From contig JAWWNJ010000032.1 in assembly GCA_037176885.1 (NCBI GenBank), forward strand, positions 1,302,001 to 1,366,000: a DNA stretch of 64,000 bases. Direction: 5' to 3'. The stretch is from Favolaschia claudopus. Lineage: Eukaryota > Basidiomycota > Agaricomycetes > Agaricales > Mycenaceae. The translations under genes and the position numbers were made by a program. The notes beneath the pieces are model-generated. The model was not told the DNA's origin and searched no databases. It was given only the letters and a program-made list of their open reading frames with translations. Below, in pieces: positions 44,928-56,222 of the stretch (the stretch's first letter is position 1; each line of letters starts with the position of its first letter).

Positions 44928-47333
44928 ATGCTCTCACTCTCCTGGCTAGTATCGGGGTCTATACTCTTCTTGAATTCTCTGGCATACGCAGAGCCTGTCC
45001 ACCTTCCTCTCGTTCACCATGTATTTCCTCATTCAGACTCTGCCGTCGCCCGTTCTTTGCTCGGTGTCGAGCGGAGGAACACATTCGATGCCGGTCTTCT
45101 TGCGGTACGTGGGTGCTCAGTCAGAACTCGGCACATACTGAGAGAGGACCCGCAGGAAGTTGGGATGTACCTCATCCCCATTAGGTTTGGCACACCGTTG
45201 GTGAATTACCCGTGGTAACTTTTCAGCGGGCTCATGAGTCTGTACAGGACACAAATACTCCCGCTTGCCCTCTCTTTCACTCTTCCCGGTGCCATGGTCT
45301 ACGTGTGCAATAAAACATGCAGCAGCGCATTCAACTACAGCGAGTCAACGTCTGCACGGAACAAATCTACCGGCACGCAAACTATCGACGTCGACAACAC
45401 TCCCATCCCGGGGAGTGTTTTCACAGACGTGATCGGCTTTGGTCCATTCTCTGTTTTGGACGCGTCGTTTTGTGCGTGGTCATTTCTTGAACCAGTCATG
45501 TCCGATTCAAGCCACGCGCTCCAGTTGTAACTAGCATCGACGACTCACAATTTCAAAGACCCCTATGCTGGCACTTTCGGGCTGGGCTTCCCCAGCGCTT
45601 CTTTCCAAAATTTGCCCTCAGTATGGCAATCCCTTCTTTCGAGCAACCCCGTTGATGCGCCGGAGATGGGCATCTGGCTTTCACGTGTGCAGAACACGAA
45701 CACTTCGAATGAGCTGACATCGGGAGTATTCACTTTCGGCGGAACGAACTCATCGTTGTATACTGGCGACATCGAGTTTCTCGATTCGACATCAACTTCA
45801 GCGTGGGCCTTAAACATCACCAGTATGTATGCACGCCCAAACTCCGATTCTCTAATTTGAACGAGATTCTTTATTCCACTCCCAGAACTCACAATTCAAG
45901 GAAATGAGTTGACCCTGACACAAAGCCGCAACAATGTTGCTCTCGACGCGGGAACGATACCGATCTTAGGCCCAACAAGCTCCGTTGCAGCCATTTGGGC
46001 ACAAGTTCCGGGAGCCAGTCAATATAATCCTGGAGATTATCAATATCGTACGTCGGAACTGCTGCTGCACCCAACTGGCCTTCATTTCGTTCAAGCATGC
46101 TCTACCACCTTGAATATTTCAGTGTCCTTGACATCAGCAAATCATCAAACTGGTTGCCGTGTTGTCGGCGTTTTCCGGCATTTTGCCGTTGTTCTGCCAA
46201 AATCTGCTGAGAACTGGGCTCGATAGGAGGGTCATACCCATTTGAATCTTAGAGGGAATATGTACTTTATCTATAGCTCACATTGTGCACTTTAAACAAA
46301 ATTTTCTGCGCAGCCGTTGTTGCGCGCAAACGAAAAGAGATCAGGCGTTGTCAAAAAAAAGGCTTGGCGTTGTGGTCACCGTGCGTTGTGGCATTTTGGT
46401 GCGTTTTTCGGTGTTTTTCGGTGTTGTACAACGCCACAACCAGTTTCGTAAAACACTGATGTTTGGAGGACGAAGTTGGACACTTGACCCTGCAGAGTTG
46501 AATGATGGGACGGTCAAGAATGACAATGAGCATTGCCATGGTGTGATTGTAGGTTTGGACATGGCGGAAGATCTGCCTGGCTGGACTTTCGGCCAGGGAT
46601 TTTTTGTCAGTCAACTCAAGTAATTTCATTTGCCCAAGCTGTCATTAACATTCTACAGAGAAGTGTGTATACAGTGTTGCGGCAAGGCAACCCACCAGCA
46701 ATTGGCTTCGCAGAACTTTCGGAGCAAGCTGGTGGTGGTTCGTGCAGTTGTCCTATGAGACAGACCTTCACAGTTAACCTCATTCCAGCACCGGCACCGA
46801 CTTTGCCTTCCCCAGCCTCTTCAGAATCGGCGTCATCGTCTCTTCGTTCCACTCCATCCCCAGTCGCCGCAAAGAAATCACCTGTTGCCGCTGTGGTTGG
46901 CGGAGTTGTCGGAGGCTTATTCCTCTGTGCTGCCCTTTTGGCTGCACTACTTTTGACCCGCAGACGTCGACGACAGTACCGCCCAGATGAAGGCAGCGTC
47001 AATCGCGACTTGGTACCAGAACCCTTTGTCGCATTTGACCAGCACCCAGAAATGGCACTGTTCAACTCGGAGCAACGGCGATTCAGGAGAAAGCTGCAAG
47101 CGAATGGGGCAAGCATGAACTATCCGTATCGGACTAATGCTGGTCCAAGTTCAGCCACTCAGCCCGGCGAGACTGCCGGAAGAGAAGAAAATCGTGGTTC
47201 TCCCTCACCGGCCGCAGCTGCAGACGTGTCAGTGATGGGTCAACTGAGAAATTTGACAGAGGAGGTGCGACGGTTGACCGAGCACAATTCCGCGGGCTCA
47301 ATAGCCCCGCCGAGTTATCATCCAGACGCGTAG
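44928..47333 (+). pseudogene. Pepsin-fold pseudo-protease B, interrupted by a 332-bp TIR element
   Basis: Second copy of the gene A family, same exon plan. Signal peptide MLSLSWLVSGSILFLNSLAY; FGTPLVN; first motif LSFTLPGAMV (no catalytic Asp); TFGLGFPSASFQNLPSVWQS; second motif LDAGTI; GPTSSVAAIWAQVPGAS. The transmembrane segment is VVGGVVGGLFLCAALLAALL with RRRRRQ, and the tail ends SAGSIAPPSYHPDA with PPxY. In the exon that reads STTLNISVS in the paralogues' register, a 332-bp element (46131-46462) is inserted and brings stop codons. The frame resumes with GGRSWTLDPAEL. Unless the insertion is spliced out, the product would lose its second-lobe end, membrane helix and tail. Other exons look intact, so the insertion is the main lesion. 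Confidence 0.78.
46131..46462. mobile_element. 332-bp MITE-like TIR element in gene B
   Basis: Terminal inverted repeats align without gaps for about 35 bp: outer ACATCAG, inner AAACTGGTTG and GTTGT are identical, with a divergent patch of about 9 bp between. It is flanked by TTG on both sides (3-bp direct repeat). Genes A and C lack it, which fixes the insertion site between GTGTCC and GGAGG. Rich in CGTTGT words; no coding frame. Its outer end shares CATCAG with the 2.0-kb element at 29430. Confidence 0.75.
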
Positions 47334-50300
47334 TTTTTTCTTTTCTTTTCTTGTGATTTTGGGGACATTTACACTGTCAATAACTGCCAGTGCCGTTACC
47401 TTGTATCAACCATGATGTGTGATTGTCGTCGAATGTTCACATTATCTCTTGAACGGCCAGACACAAGATTCAAGGAAGGCACAAGTCGAGCACATATGCT
47501 CAACAAAAAGCTTGGAATACATCGAGATTCGACATGCAGCCTTCACTTTCTATCTGCAAATCAAGCAGCTTCAAGTTGTACATGTACATCACAGCTCAGT
47601 CTTTCACTGTTTCGCAGCAGGGATGCGACCCGCTTACGGACTAGGAGGTACGATGTCGAAGCGTACGCGCGTGAGCTCGTCTGATTACTCGTTCGTCATG
47701 GGGGGAGGTGTACATCGTGGGGATGGAGCATGATCGACGAGCGACGAGTAGGTACAATACATACACAGGTCCGTATCGCTAGACAGAGCGATAGTTCGTG
47801 GCCTAGTAGCATCTTCACACGGCGAGCTGCAGAGCGTCAAAGCTTTCAAGTTGCAGGGTGGCTTTGAGCAGTTCCGTTCTCCTGCAGCAAGCACGCTACT
47901 ACATACATGTTTTACCACCTCCGCATCATCCCGCGAGGACCGAGACACGCAACTGCCATAGACTTGGGATTCAAGCCGCCGCCGTTGAGGTAGAGTATCA
48001 TGACTCTGGATGCGGTCCCCGACCGACGTCTTCATCACCCTCGAGCTTTGGCCCTCCTCAACGTCTTCGAATTCCTCTCCATCTTCGACCACGTCGACTC
48101 GTCGAGCTTCACCGAGTCTACCAGTGACCGGCGATCGAGGAGGATCAGAGATGCTGAAAGATCGACAATCACGACGTAGAAGCCATACAGTCGGCTGGAC
48201 GAAGCGGGAGCTTGTAGCATCTTCACGAAGCTGCAGGACACCTCTCCCTGACTCACTTAGTGTTTTGCCGGCCCTGGCTCAAAGCCAGAAGCCAGCCAAG
48301 CCAAGCCATGGCTTGAGCAAGCCAGGCCAAGCCATTTCTCTGGCTTCGTCTGGCTCTGGCTCCTGGCTTGAAGATTTCCGGGCCAAGCCAAGCCATGTAA
48401 GCCATGGCTTTGGACATTCTTTTTGGCAGGTGAAATCGACTCAAATTTAATGAAGGGAGGACACTTTGAGGCGAAGATTACCTGCACACAACCCTTTTCC
48501 AACACTCTTCTACAAATTTTCCGTTGAACACTACAAATTTCGACGACAAAGTCAGTGCCACTTCCAAATTAGGAAGGTTCCACTGACCGTCGACGAGGGA
48601 ACATTGCCGCGAGAGCATCAGGGAAGAGCTCTGCGAGTTTCACTAATGTAAGTATCGTATCTTTGGGCTATAATAATGTTAATTGACCTGAATGGCGCGT
48701 CAAAATAGAGCAAAGTAAAATTTAGTGCCAGGCCATGGCCCGAGCCAGCGGCTTTGGCTTGGCCCTGGCTTTCGCTGGCCCATGGCTCTGGCTTGAAAAA
48801 AATTGAGCCAGAGCCAGGTAAAGCCAGGCCAAAGCCATGGCTTTCGGGCCAAGCCAAGCCAGGAAAACACTAGACTCACTGCCGAAAAGGCTAGCCCGCA
48901 TACTCGCTAACCTCGACGTTGTCAAGCTTCTCCACGTCGACGAGGTATCCACGCACGTCCACTTCGCGACGGCTGACTCGTACGGATCTTCACGCCCTTG
49001 TATATGCTCAAAGTCCTCGTCGGGAACGACGAGGTCCGCCTCATCCCGATCATCATCAATATCAGGATACAGGAGACCACCGAGCCCGGGCGTGTTCCGC
49101 CTATTGTACATATGAGCATCCCTTGGGTAAGTGCATCATCGTCGGCGGATGGATGGCATCCGAGGATAACACGCCCGAAACGTGAGAGTGGGGGGAGGAT
49201 GGAAGTCGGCGGAAGAGGGAAGGAAGGCTGTGACTCGCGAGGAGAGGGAGAGAGTACGACTCCAGTATGGGAGGGACGCTGTGCATGTGCACAAAAGAAT
49301 TGAATGATGTCCGGAGAAAGGCCAGATCCGGGCATGAGATGGATTCATGTTTCTGGAGGCTGAGCGCTGAGGGCTGGGAACTTGACGACGGCAAAAGCGA
49401 TGATCTAGAGGCAGCTTGAAAAGCTACGGGCGATGGCATTGTGCGGCGGAGCTTTGGGAAGGTCGAGAGCGGACGATGTGGTCTTGAAAATGCTGCCATC
49501 CGAAAATCAGCGGACAGATACGAGGATACCAGGAGTGGAACGCACGGATCATAGACGCCAGCCAGCGACGATCTAAGTACGAAGTGCCACACCGACGAAG
49601 AAGATTGAGGAAGGACGGCATGGCGTCAGAGGGCACGCGCGGCTCGTCGGCGGGCTAGTAGGGCCTTCCTTGATGACAGGATGCAAGCAGGTTTCCATAA
49701 CCGAGAGCACTGCTCACAATCAACACGGAGCCAACAACACCCGTGCACGAGGATGAGCATTCAAGCATTCATTTCAAGCACCAGATTCGACGAATGAATC
49801 TGCGGAAGACCTGCGGAGAGTGTCAGGCACGGAGAGCAAAAGAACACAAAGCTTGACCTTAAATAACGGAGCTCATGAAAGCGGGATTGTCAAGGTACCA
49901 GCGCTCGATCCTGCAGGCGGCTGGGCTGGGATGAGAAAGGTTGCAGAGAGCGTATGGCAAAACCTGGAATCTGTGCCTAGATCTCAGCGGAGACAGACGA
50001 CGCTTCGAACGGCGCAACACACCGATCATAGATACCACTCAGCGACGAAGACAGCGCCGACCTCAAACAAGGCGCCCCGCCGAGTCGAGGAAAGAGATCG
50101 GTGACAAAGGAGTCGACGGATTGCATGGTTCCAGAGGATATACGCGGCGTAAGGGATGAATGAGAGGACCCTGAGATGATTAAAGGATGAGAGCGGTTCC
50201 GAGAAGCGGCGAGAAAGGCTCACAGTCAAGGTCTCGTTCCAGCTTGAAATGCAGCTATACGCTGAGACGAACGAAGGCTATCGAGCGTGTTAATAGTAAG

Positions 50301-51780
50301 GCTGATCATGAAGAGGTGTCAGTACGGTAGGAAGAGCAGAAAAGAAGGGAAAGTCGGCTCACCGGCGTCTGCTATACAGGAAACGGCCTGGGGGGTGGAG
50401 ATTGCAGATCCAGCAGAAGCGGTGGTCCATGGAGAGCGGAGCTTGGAGGACCAACCGCCTCGTCAAGCCGTTCATGCAAGCGTCGACTTGAGGCGGCTTG
50501 TCCGCAGCACGTCCGCGCTCGGTCTCGCTGCTGTGATTCCGTTTAGATACCCTATGTATGCAGCGGTATTCGCCCACCGCCTCCGTTGATGATCATTGAT
50601 TGCTGGTAGAATGTAGCAAAAGGGTGGCTCCATGCTGAAGTCGGTGTAACATATCGACACCAGCATTTAAGGGGTGCAGCGGGGTCAATGTTGGGTCAAT
50701 GAGTCTCGGGCCTCCTTCGGAGTAGATAGCTACATCAGCAGCAGAACGCCAGTAGTCTGTCTATGCGTACCGCGATTGCGACGGGTGTCATCTTCCATAT
50801 CTTCACCTTCCCGCCAACACAAGCAGTCGTCCTCTGAATTGGATGTGATTGAGCGAGGGCGAAAGTTAACGTATATGACAATGAAGACGCGCCCAGGGCC
50901 ATTGTCGCGAGAATGACTGTGTGCCGCTGAGGGCGTATAATAGGCTCTCGACACTCCCTGGCTCATCGCTGACTCCAGAACCACCTCTCCCTCGGTGTCG
51001 GGGTCGGCGTCGATGCCCAATGCGGCCATTGGGGAGGGAGATCGGTGGAGGCGAAGCTTCCAAGATGAGTGCGACGAGAGCGACGTACGGCGTACGCGTA
51101 GAAGAGGTATGTAGCAGCGTCGGTCATGGCTGAAGCTCGAGGAAAGCACGGAGAGTGGGAACTTGATGAAAACGAAGAGGCAAGCTGCTTGTATACCGCA
51201 GCATCGTCCACGGCGAAAGAGCAAGATGCACCAGAATGCCGAGGGTGCGGCCAAGGAGAAGCGCAGAGAAAGAGTATGAAGGTCGACGATACAGAGCGGA
51301 AGAATGACGAGCGCGTCGCGCGCGGCACCGCCTCATCTCGAAAAGCGAGCTCGTAACAAAACTAAAGCGCCTTCGCGCAGCGCAGCGAGATGAAGAGCTG
51401 CAGAACGTTTGCCGCAGCTTCGTCGGATCTGCCAGCAAGCCCGCTTATCCGTACCCGATCCACCGGCACCGGTCCACAACGAGGACGAGGGTCGGTAACA
51501 TCATTTTCGATGCAAATCGCTGGGCTAGACGTTCCCCGTCCACCAGCAAGGGGAAACTAGACTGTCGAGGGTGCTTGGCCAAACGGAAGAAAGTCGAGGA
51601 TAGCGTCGGAAGATTAACGAGCCGCGGGTAATAAATACAGAAGCACCGCGTCGACTCGAAAATCGAGCTCGTAGCTTTAGAGGCTCCGCGCAGCGAGACG
51701 AAGAGCTGCATCGAATGCTCGCGCCAGCTTCATCAGATCTGCTAGCAAGCCCGCCCGTCCGCAATGAGGACGAGGGTCGG
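47334..51780. repeat. Segmental repeat block 3 (gene B to LINE)
   Basis: 47400-48240 matches 59550-60440 (the 3' flank of gene C), including a shared short frame beginning MSKRTR at about 47653 and 59857. After the hAT-like insert at 48258-48872 the match continues (CGTCAAGCTTCTCCACGTC words also at 60455). 49000-51200 has relatives in blocks 1, 2 and 4, for example the minus-strand reading GEVVLESAMS near 50970 against GEVVQESVMG near 60760. No intact gene is supported; a decayed gene family is possible. Confidence 0.5.
48258..48872. mobile_element. 615-bp hAT-like non-autonomous element with 8-bp TSD
   Basis: Both ends begin TAGTGTTTT (inverted), fitting the hAT end pattern YARNG. It is flanked by the exact 8-bp duplication GACTCACT (48250-48257 and 48873-48880). 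Just inside each end lies a roughly 150-bp tract of GGCTTGGC/GCCAAGCC words arranged as many overlapping palindromes, such as AAGCCATGGCTT. There is no transposase frame. The 8-bp target duplication supports mobilisation by a hAT transposase encoded elsewhere. Confidence 0.85.
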
Positions 51781-51785
51781 AATCA
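51225..51785. repeat. Two diverged tandem copies of about 0.3 kb before the LINE
   Basis: The stretch 51340-51497 recurs at 51650-51785 in the same order (CGAGCTCGTA, GAAGAGCTGCA, TCTGC.AGCAAGCCCGC, GAGGACGAGGGTCGG), as does the preceding TCGAAAA.CGAG. The LINE appears to start soon after the second copy. Confidence 0.5.
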
Positions 51786-51914
51786 CGTCGGTGTGGCTCC
51801 TCCGTCGCGCCGTCTTGGATTTATTATCCTCGAAGTCGGGGCGGGGTTCTCAGTCTTGTCAACGAGAATGTCCGCTGCTCCGTCCGCAGCGACCTCTCTG
51901 CCCCGGACCTTACA

Positions 51915-54900
51915 GTGCTTGAATTGATGGACGAGAACATCTTTCTTGTCAATGCTTACATCTATCCCGAGCAATCTTCCTCTCACTCATGGGCAGATCA
52001 CGACCCGTGGCTCAAGTACACCGAGATAATGGCCCTCCTACAACTCACCGGAAAGGGGGTAATAAGTATGGGTGACCTGAATGCACGCACTGGAAATCGA
52101 GGAGGCTCCGAAACCGTCGGACGCGTGAGCGCTGATGGACACAAACCTACTTCGAGTCGGGGAAATGCGCTGATCCAGCTCTGCAAGGACCATGGCTACG
52201 AAATCCTCAATGGAAACTCGTCGTACGGACCTGACAATGGCAGGTACACCTCATTCCAACCACAGGGGGAGGCGGTAGTGGATTATGTGATCGCAAATGA
52301 AGTAGCTATGGCTCGAATAAATTCCTTTGCCGTCCCACACCCCGATGCTCAGTCTGACCATGCAGCCATCATAATTGACTTGAAGGCGAGAAATCGCGCT
52401 CCGGCACCGGTGCTCGCGCGAAACTGGAAGCCCACTCAACGGATTCGCGCTGATGATGCACGTCGACGTGGCCCCGCTCCCGGCCTACCAGACGCTACGG
52501 AACTAGATCGTCTCTTCATTGCTACTCTCCAATCCAAATTGAGTCTGCCCCAGAAACTGGCTAAACTCTTCGGCCCCGTAACGGCTTCCAGCAACCCGGT
52601 CGAAATTTACGTGGACGGCTCTTGTTTGAACAATGGGAGAGATAATGCATGCGCTGGAGCAGGTGTTTTCTGGGGCCCGAATCACGTTCTTAACGAAGCG
52701 GCACGCGTCCCAGACAATCAAACAAACAACCGCGGTGAAGTCTATGCTATTCTTCTGGTTCTCCTGCGAGCGGACGCATCAACAACTCTCCACATATATT
52801 CTGACTCTGAATACGCATTGCAAACAATCACGGAACGTTCTCCCGAAGAGCATGCACAGCGGTGGAAATGTCCGAACGGTGATTTGTTTCGCGACATTGT
52901 TGCGCTGCTCAAATTTCGACGTGCACCGGTTGTTTTCATTCAAGTCAAAGGTCACAGCGGAAATAAACATAACGATGCAGCTGACGAGCTCGCAAAGCGA
53001 GGCGCGCGGATGCCCCATGTACCCCCTTACACACCCATCCCGCTTCCCATGGCATCCAACCTAGACGAGAGTGCCGATGCTAGTGCACCGGTCGTTCCAA
53101 AGGTCTCGTACCGTCCTTTACCAAGACAAACTAAACCAGCGGACCACACCTCAACAGCTGACCACCTCCCTTCCCTCACCGCTCATCGTGACCGCCCAGA
53201 ACTACTCAAAACCCAGCTTCGTTGGCGTGAGGACTTGCTTAATGCGAAGACCGAGCGGGACTTCTGGATGGTAGCAAAACACATCATGAACCCGAAGGAA
53301 GTGAAATCCGATTTTGACCAAGGGGGTGCGGGCCGGAGAAGCCGGCACACCGGGCAGGGAGGGTGGGTCGGCCGCTGGGCCGGATAAAAGAAAATAATGA
53401 CCTCTTATGTTTTGGGCTTGAATGGGTCTGTGAAGGTTCAGGTTGAGTATAAACCAATTTTACCACTGGAAACACTGAGTTCTGACCTTCAGGAGCCATT
53501 CACGAGCCTGTTTGGTGGATTGTCCGGATTCGGATGGGACCGGCAATCAAGTTGGCCGTATTTGGTACCGTCAATATCGAGATGTGTTGGAATTTCAAGT
53601 GGTGTTGTTGTGATTCTGACTGAGAGATTTCACTCATAAAACACGGTGTAGATGGTTCTACGAGGCCTGAGGCAAGAATTGGCTGGTGAACAGCTGTTTT
53701 TGATGGTAATCTCCATATATGGACGTCACGTGGTAGGGTGGTTCCTGGCGAAGGGTCTCTAACAAAAAAAGCAGCATGAGGTGTTTTTTTTCGGTTTCAG
53801 TACCCCCTTGATTTTGACGCCGAAACACTGAAAGACGAGTTCGTTGTTCGCATGGACCCGGTTGAACCTGTGCCCGAATCCTTCGATCAGAACAGACTGG
53901 AGTTTAATCGAGCACTCGCCGCGATAATCCCCGACCGCACCGTTGACGAGACACCGGACAACATTTTTTCGCGCCCATTCGATGAGGAAGAGATGGAGGA
54001 TGCCAAGGAGCGTCTCCGCGAACACGCACCTACCAGCTCCCGTGGCTACGATCAACAAAGCTACACTGACGGTTGCGGGCTTGAGAATGATGTTCTCTGC
54101 CAGTTAGTCAACCGATGTATGACCGACAATGACGCACCATCTATCTGGCTGCTAACGGTACTCATTGGTCTCCTCAAGCGAGGGAAAGACAGAGGTGACC
54201 CAAAAAACTACCGGACAATTGGATTGGAAAGCTGTTTTTTGAAACTTGTAACCCTCCTAATTCATATGAGACTTACAAAATGGTGCCTTGCAGCAGGAAT
54301 GCTTCCTCCGTCGCAAAACGGCTTTCGCGCCGGGTATCGCACAAATGACAACATGTTTATTCTTCGATGCGCAATCGATCGAGCGCGAGCCCTCGGGAAG
54401 CCGCTCTACGTCGTGTTTGCCGATTTAAGCAACGCATTCCCGTCAACGGACCAACCTACACTCTGGTTAAAAATGCGGGCCGCAGGAGCCGGAGGCGCAA
54501 TTTTTGACTGGCTCAGGATGCTCTATCGAAGAATGACTTACATCGTTCGGCATGAATCCGAGATGTCTACGATGTTCCGGGCACTAATTGGTATCCTCAT
54601 CGGTGATACTTCTTCACCGATTTTGTGGACTTTATATCTGTCAGACTTTAAACTCGTTTCCGACGTGACAACAGACTTGTTACTTGCCGGTGTGTTTATT
54701 ACAAACATGGAACAAGCCGACGACATTGTGCTGTTGTCGCTCACCGCAGAAGGGGCTCAGCGGAAGATGAACGCACTTTGGAAATGGTGCAGCGTGAATT
54801 TCATGGTCATTAACGCGATCAAATCGCTACTAATGCTCTTTGGCCCAATTCCAAAGTCCCTGCCTATATTCACGTTTGGAGCTGAGACGGTGTCGACAGT

Positions 54901-56038
54901 CAAGTCCGCAAAATATGTAGGATTCAATTTGAATTCTACGAAAAGAAATATCTTCGAAAATCACTATGAGAACAAGGCAAGCAAAGCAAGGGCTGTAGCG
55001 AATACCTTACTTGGGCTCGAATCGATGGTCGGCACACTGCCGGCTTGGGAAGCGCGCAAACTTTACATGTCGCTCGTAGACCCGCACCTCACGCACGGCT
55101 GCGAAATCAGCCTGGATGTTGATCTCGACCTTCTCAAGCCCCTCGAAGATGTGCAGCACGACTTCCTGCGACGGACCCTCGGCGTTAACAAGCGCTCGCA
55201 AACTGCACCCTTGTTCACAGAGACAGGCTTAGTTCCGTTGCGTTTCCGACGAGTTATTATGGCATTGACACACCTGAAATATCTTCTCACCGCTGACGAC
55301 GAAAGGCTCGTCAAAGCAGCTGCATGTGACTCGGTATTGCTCTGGGACTCTGGCCAGGCCTCTTGGGCAATGGATCTGCAATATGTGATCAGCAAACTGC
55401 CCTTCCAAGTGATACTGCCAAATCTCTTAACAATCACCGAGAAAATGGTTGATCAGGTTATCAAGTCCGTAAATGCCGGTCTTCGAGTGCACCTACAGTC
55501 ATTCATTGAGGACCCTAACTCGCCAAAATTGTATCTCCTGCGCGGGAGATTGGAGCCGGAGAAAGACGGTGTGCTGGTTCATAAAACGCTGCAATTCCGT
55601 CACTACTTAAATGTGGTGAATCCAAAACATCGGAAAGCACTCACGCAGCTACTATTATCAAGCCACTGTCTTGCCTTGGAAAGATTGCGCTGGGTTGAAC
55701 TTCGTCGCCCGAGGATCGACCGCAACTTGAGAGTTTGCAGATTCTGTAAATCAGAGATTGAATCACCTGAACACGCCTTACTGGAATGTACTGGTAATCC
55801 GGACCTGATTATCCTCCGTGAAAGCTTCTTTAGCAAGATGAGGAATGACTTACCTGGATTGCCGCCAATTAATTCCATGCCGGTTGCACGGTTCTTCTCT
55901 ACAATGGTTGCCTACAGAGAAACAATCTCCTTAGTTGCAAAATTTGCGTACGAAGTCATCTTAATCTTCCAGGCTACTCCGATGTATGTTCCTCCCCTTC
56001 CCGTGCACTGGCTAACGATACCGCGACGGAATAGCTAG
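51915..56038 (+). pseudogene. LINE polyprotein: partial endonuclease, RNase H, RT, zinc knuckle
   Basis: From 51915 (not a true ATG; the frame is open upstream) the partial endonuclease carries MGDLNARTGNRGG, VVDYVIANE and QSDHAAI. The N-terminal catalytic half is lost. RNase H follows at about residues 228-370 with all four acids visible: VEIYVDGSC, NNRGEVYAI, LHIYSDSEYAL and GNKHNDAADELAKRGA. Then comes a linker, cut after KSDFD by the nested element. After 53819 it resumes in the same frame with AETLKDEF and the RT: GDPKNYRTIGLES, NGFRAGYRTND, FADLSNAFPSTD (motif A), LIGDTSSPILW (motif B) and QADDIVLL (motif C). Near the C-terminus CRFCKSEIESPEHALLEC gives a CCHC knuckle. Apart from the truncation and the insert the frame is intact. 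Confidence 0.85.
53319..53810. mobile_element. 492-bp hAT-like element nested in the LINE
   Basis: Ends are CAAGGGGGTGC and, inverted, GTACCCCCTTG. It is flanked by an exact 8-bp duplication ATTTTGAC (53311-53318, 53811-53818). Deleting the element plus one duplicate restores the LINE frame (KSDFD joined to AETLKDEF). No transposase frame. It inserted after the LINE did. Confidence 0.88.
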
Positions 56039-56222
56039 CTCTTTTCTTACCACAGTTGTTCTGCTTTAGATAGACGTTCGATTTGAGGTCGAATAGCTCG
56101 TCAAGTAGTTTGGCTGGGGTCCAGGACGAAGGCGCGAGAAAGCTTGCGCGCGCTGGGATAATTCTGGGAACACAGTGTTCAGAGACTGGACCATGCTGTG
56201 TATAATATATCACTATCACTAT

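Larger units (their letters stand above)
51840..56222 (+). mobile_element. LINE (non-LTR retrotransposon), 5' truncated, EN-RNaseH-RT order
   Basis: Plus-strand non-LTR element. Coding similarity begins about 51846 in the middle of the endonuclease domain, so the 5' end is missing. The coding part ends at 56038. After about 160 bp of 3' UTR it ends in a short simple-repeat tail (ATCACT units, 56205-56222), as usual for LINEs. A 492-bp element is nested at 53319-53810. Host repeat sequence follows directly. No reliable target-site duplication could be defined. Confidence 0.82.

Noticed and set aside
46131..46462. The 332-bp insert in gene B as a normal extra intron
   Set aside because: It lacks GT...AG at its ends, has paired inverted repeats, and is absent from both paralogues.
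53397..53639. 80-codon plus frame between the two LINE halves
   Set aside because: It lies wholly inside the nested hAT-like element and resembles no protein.
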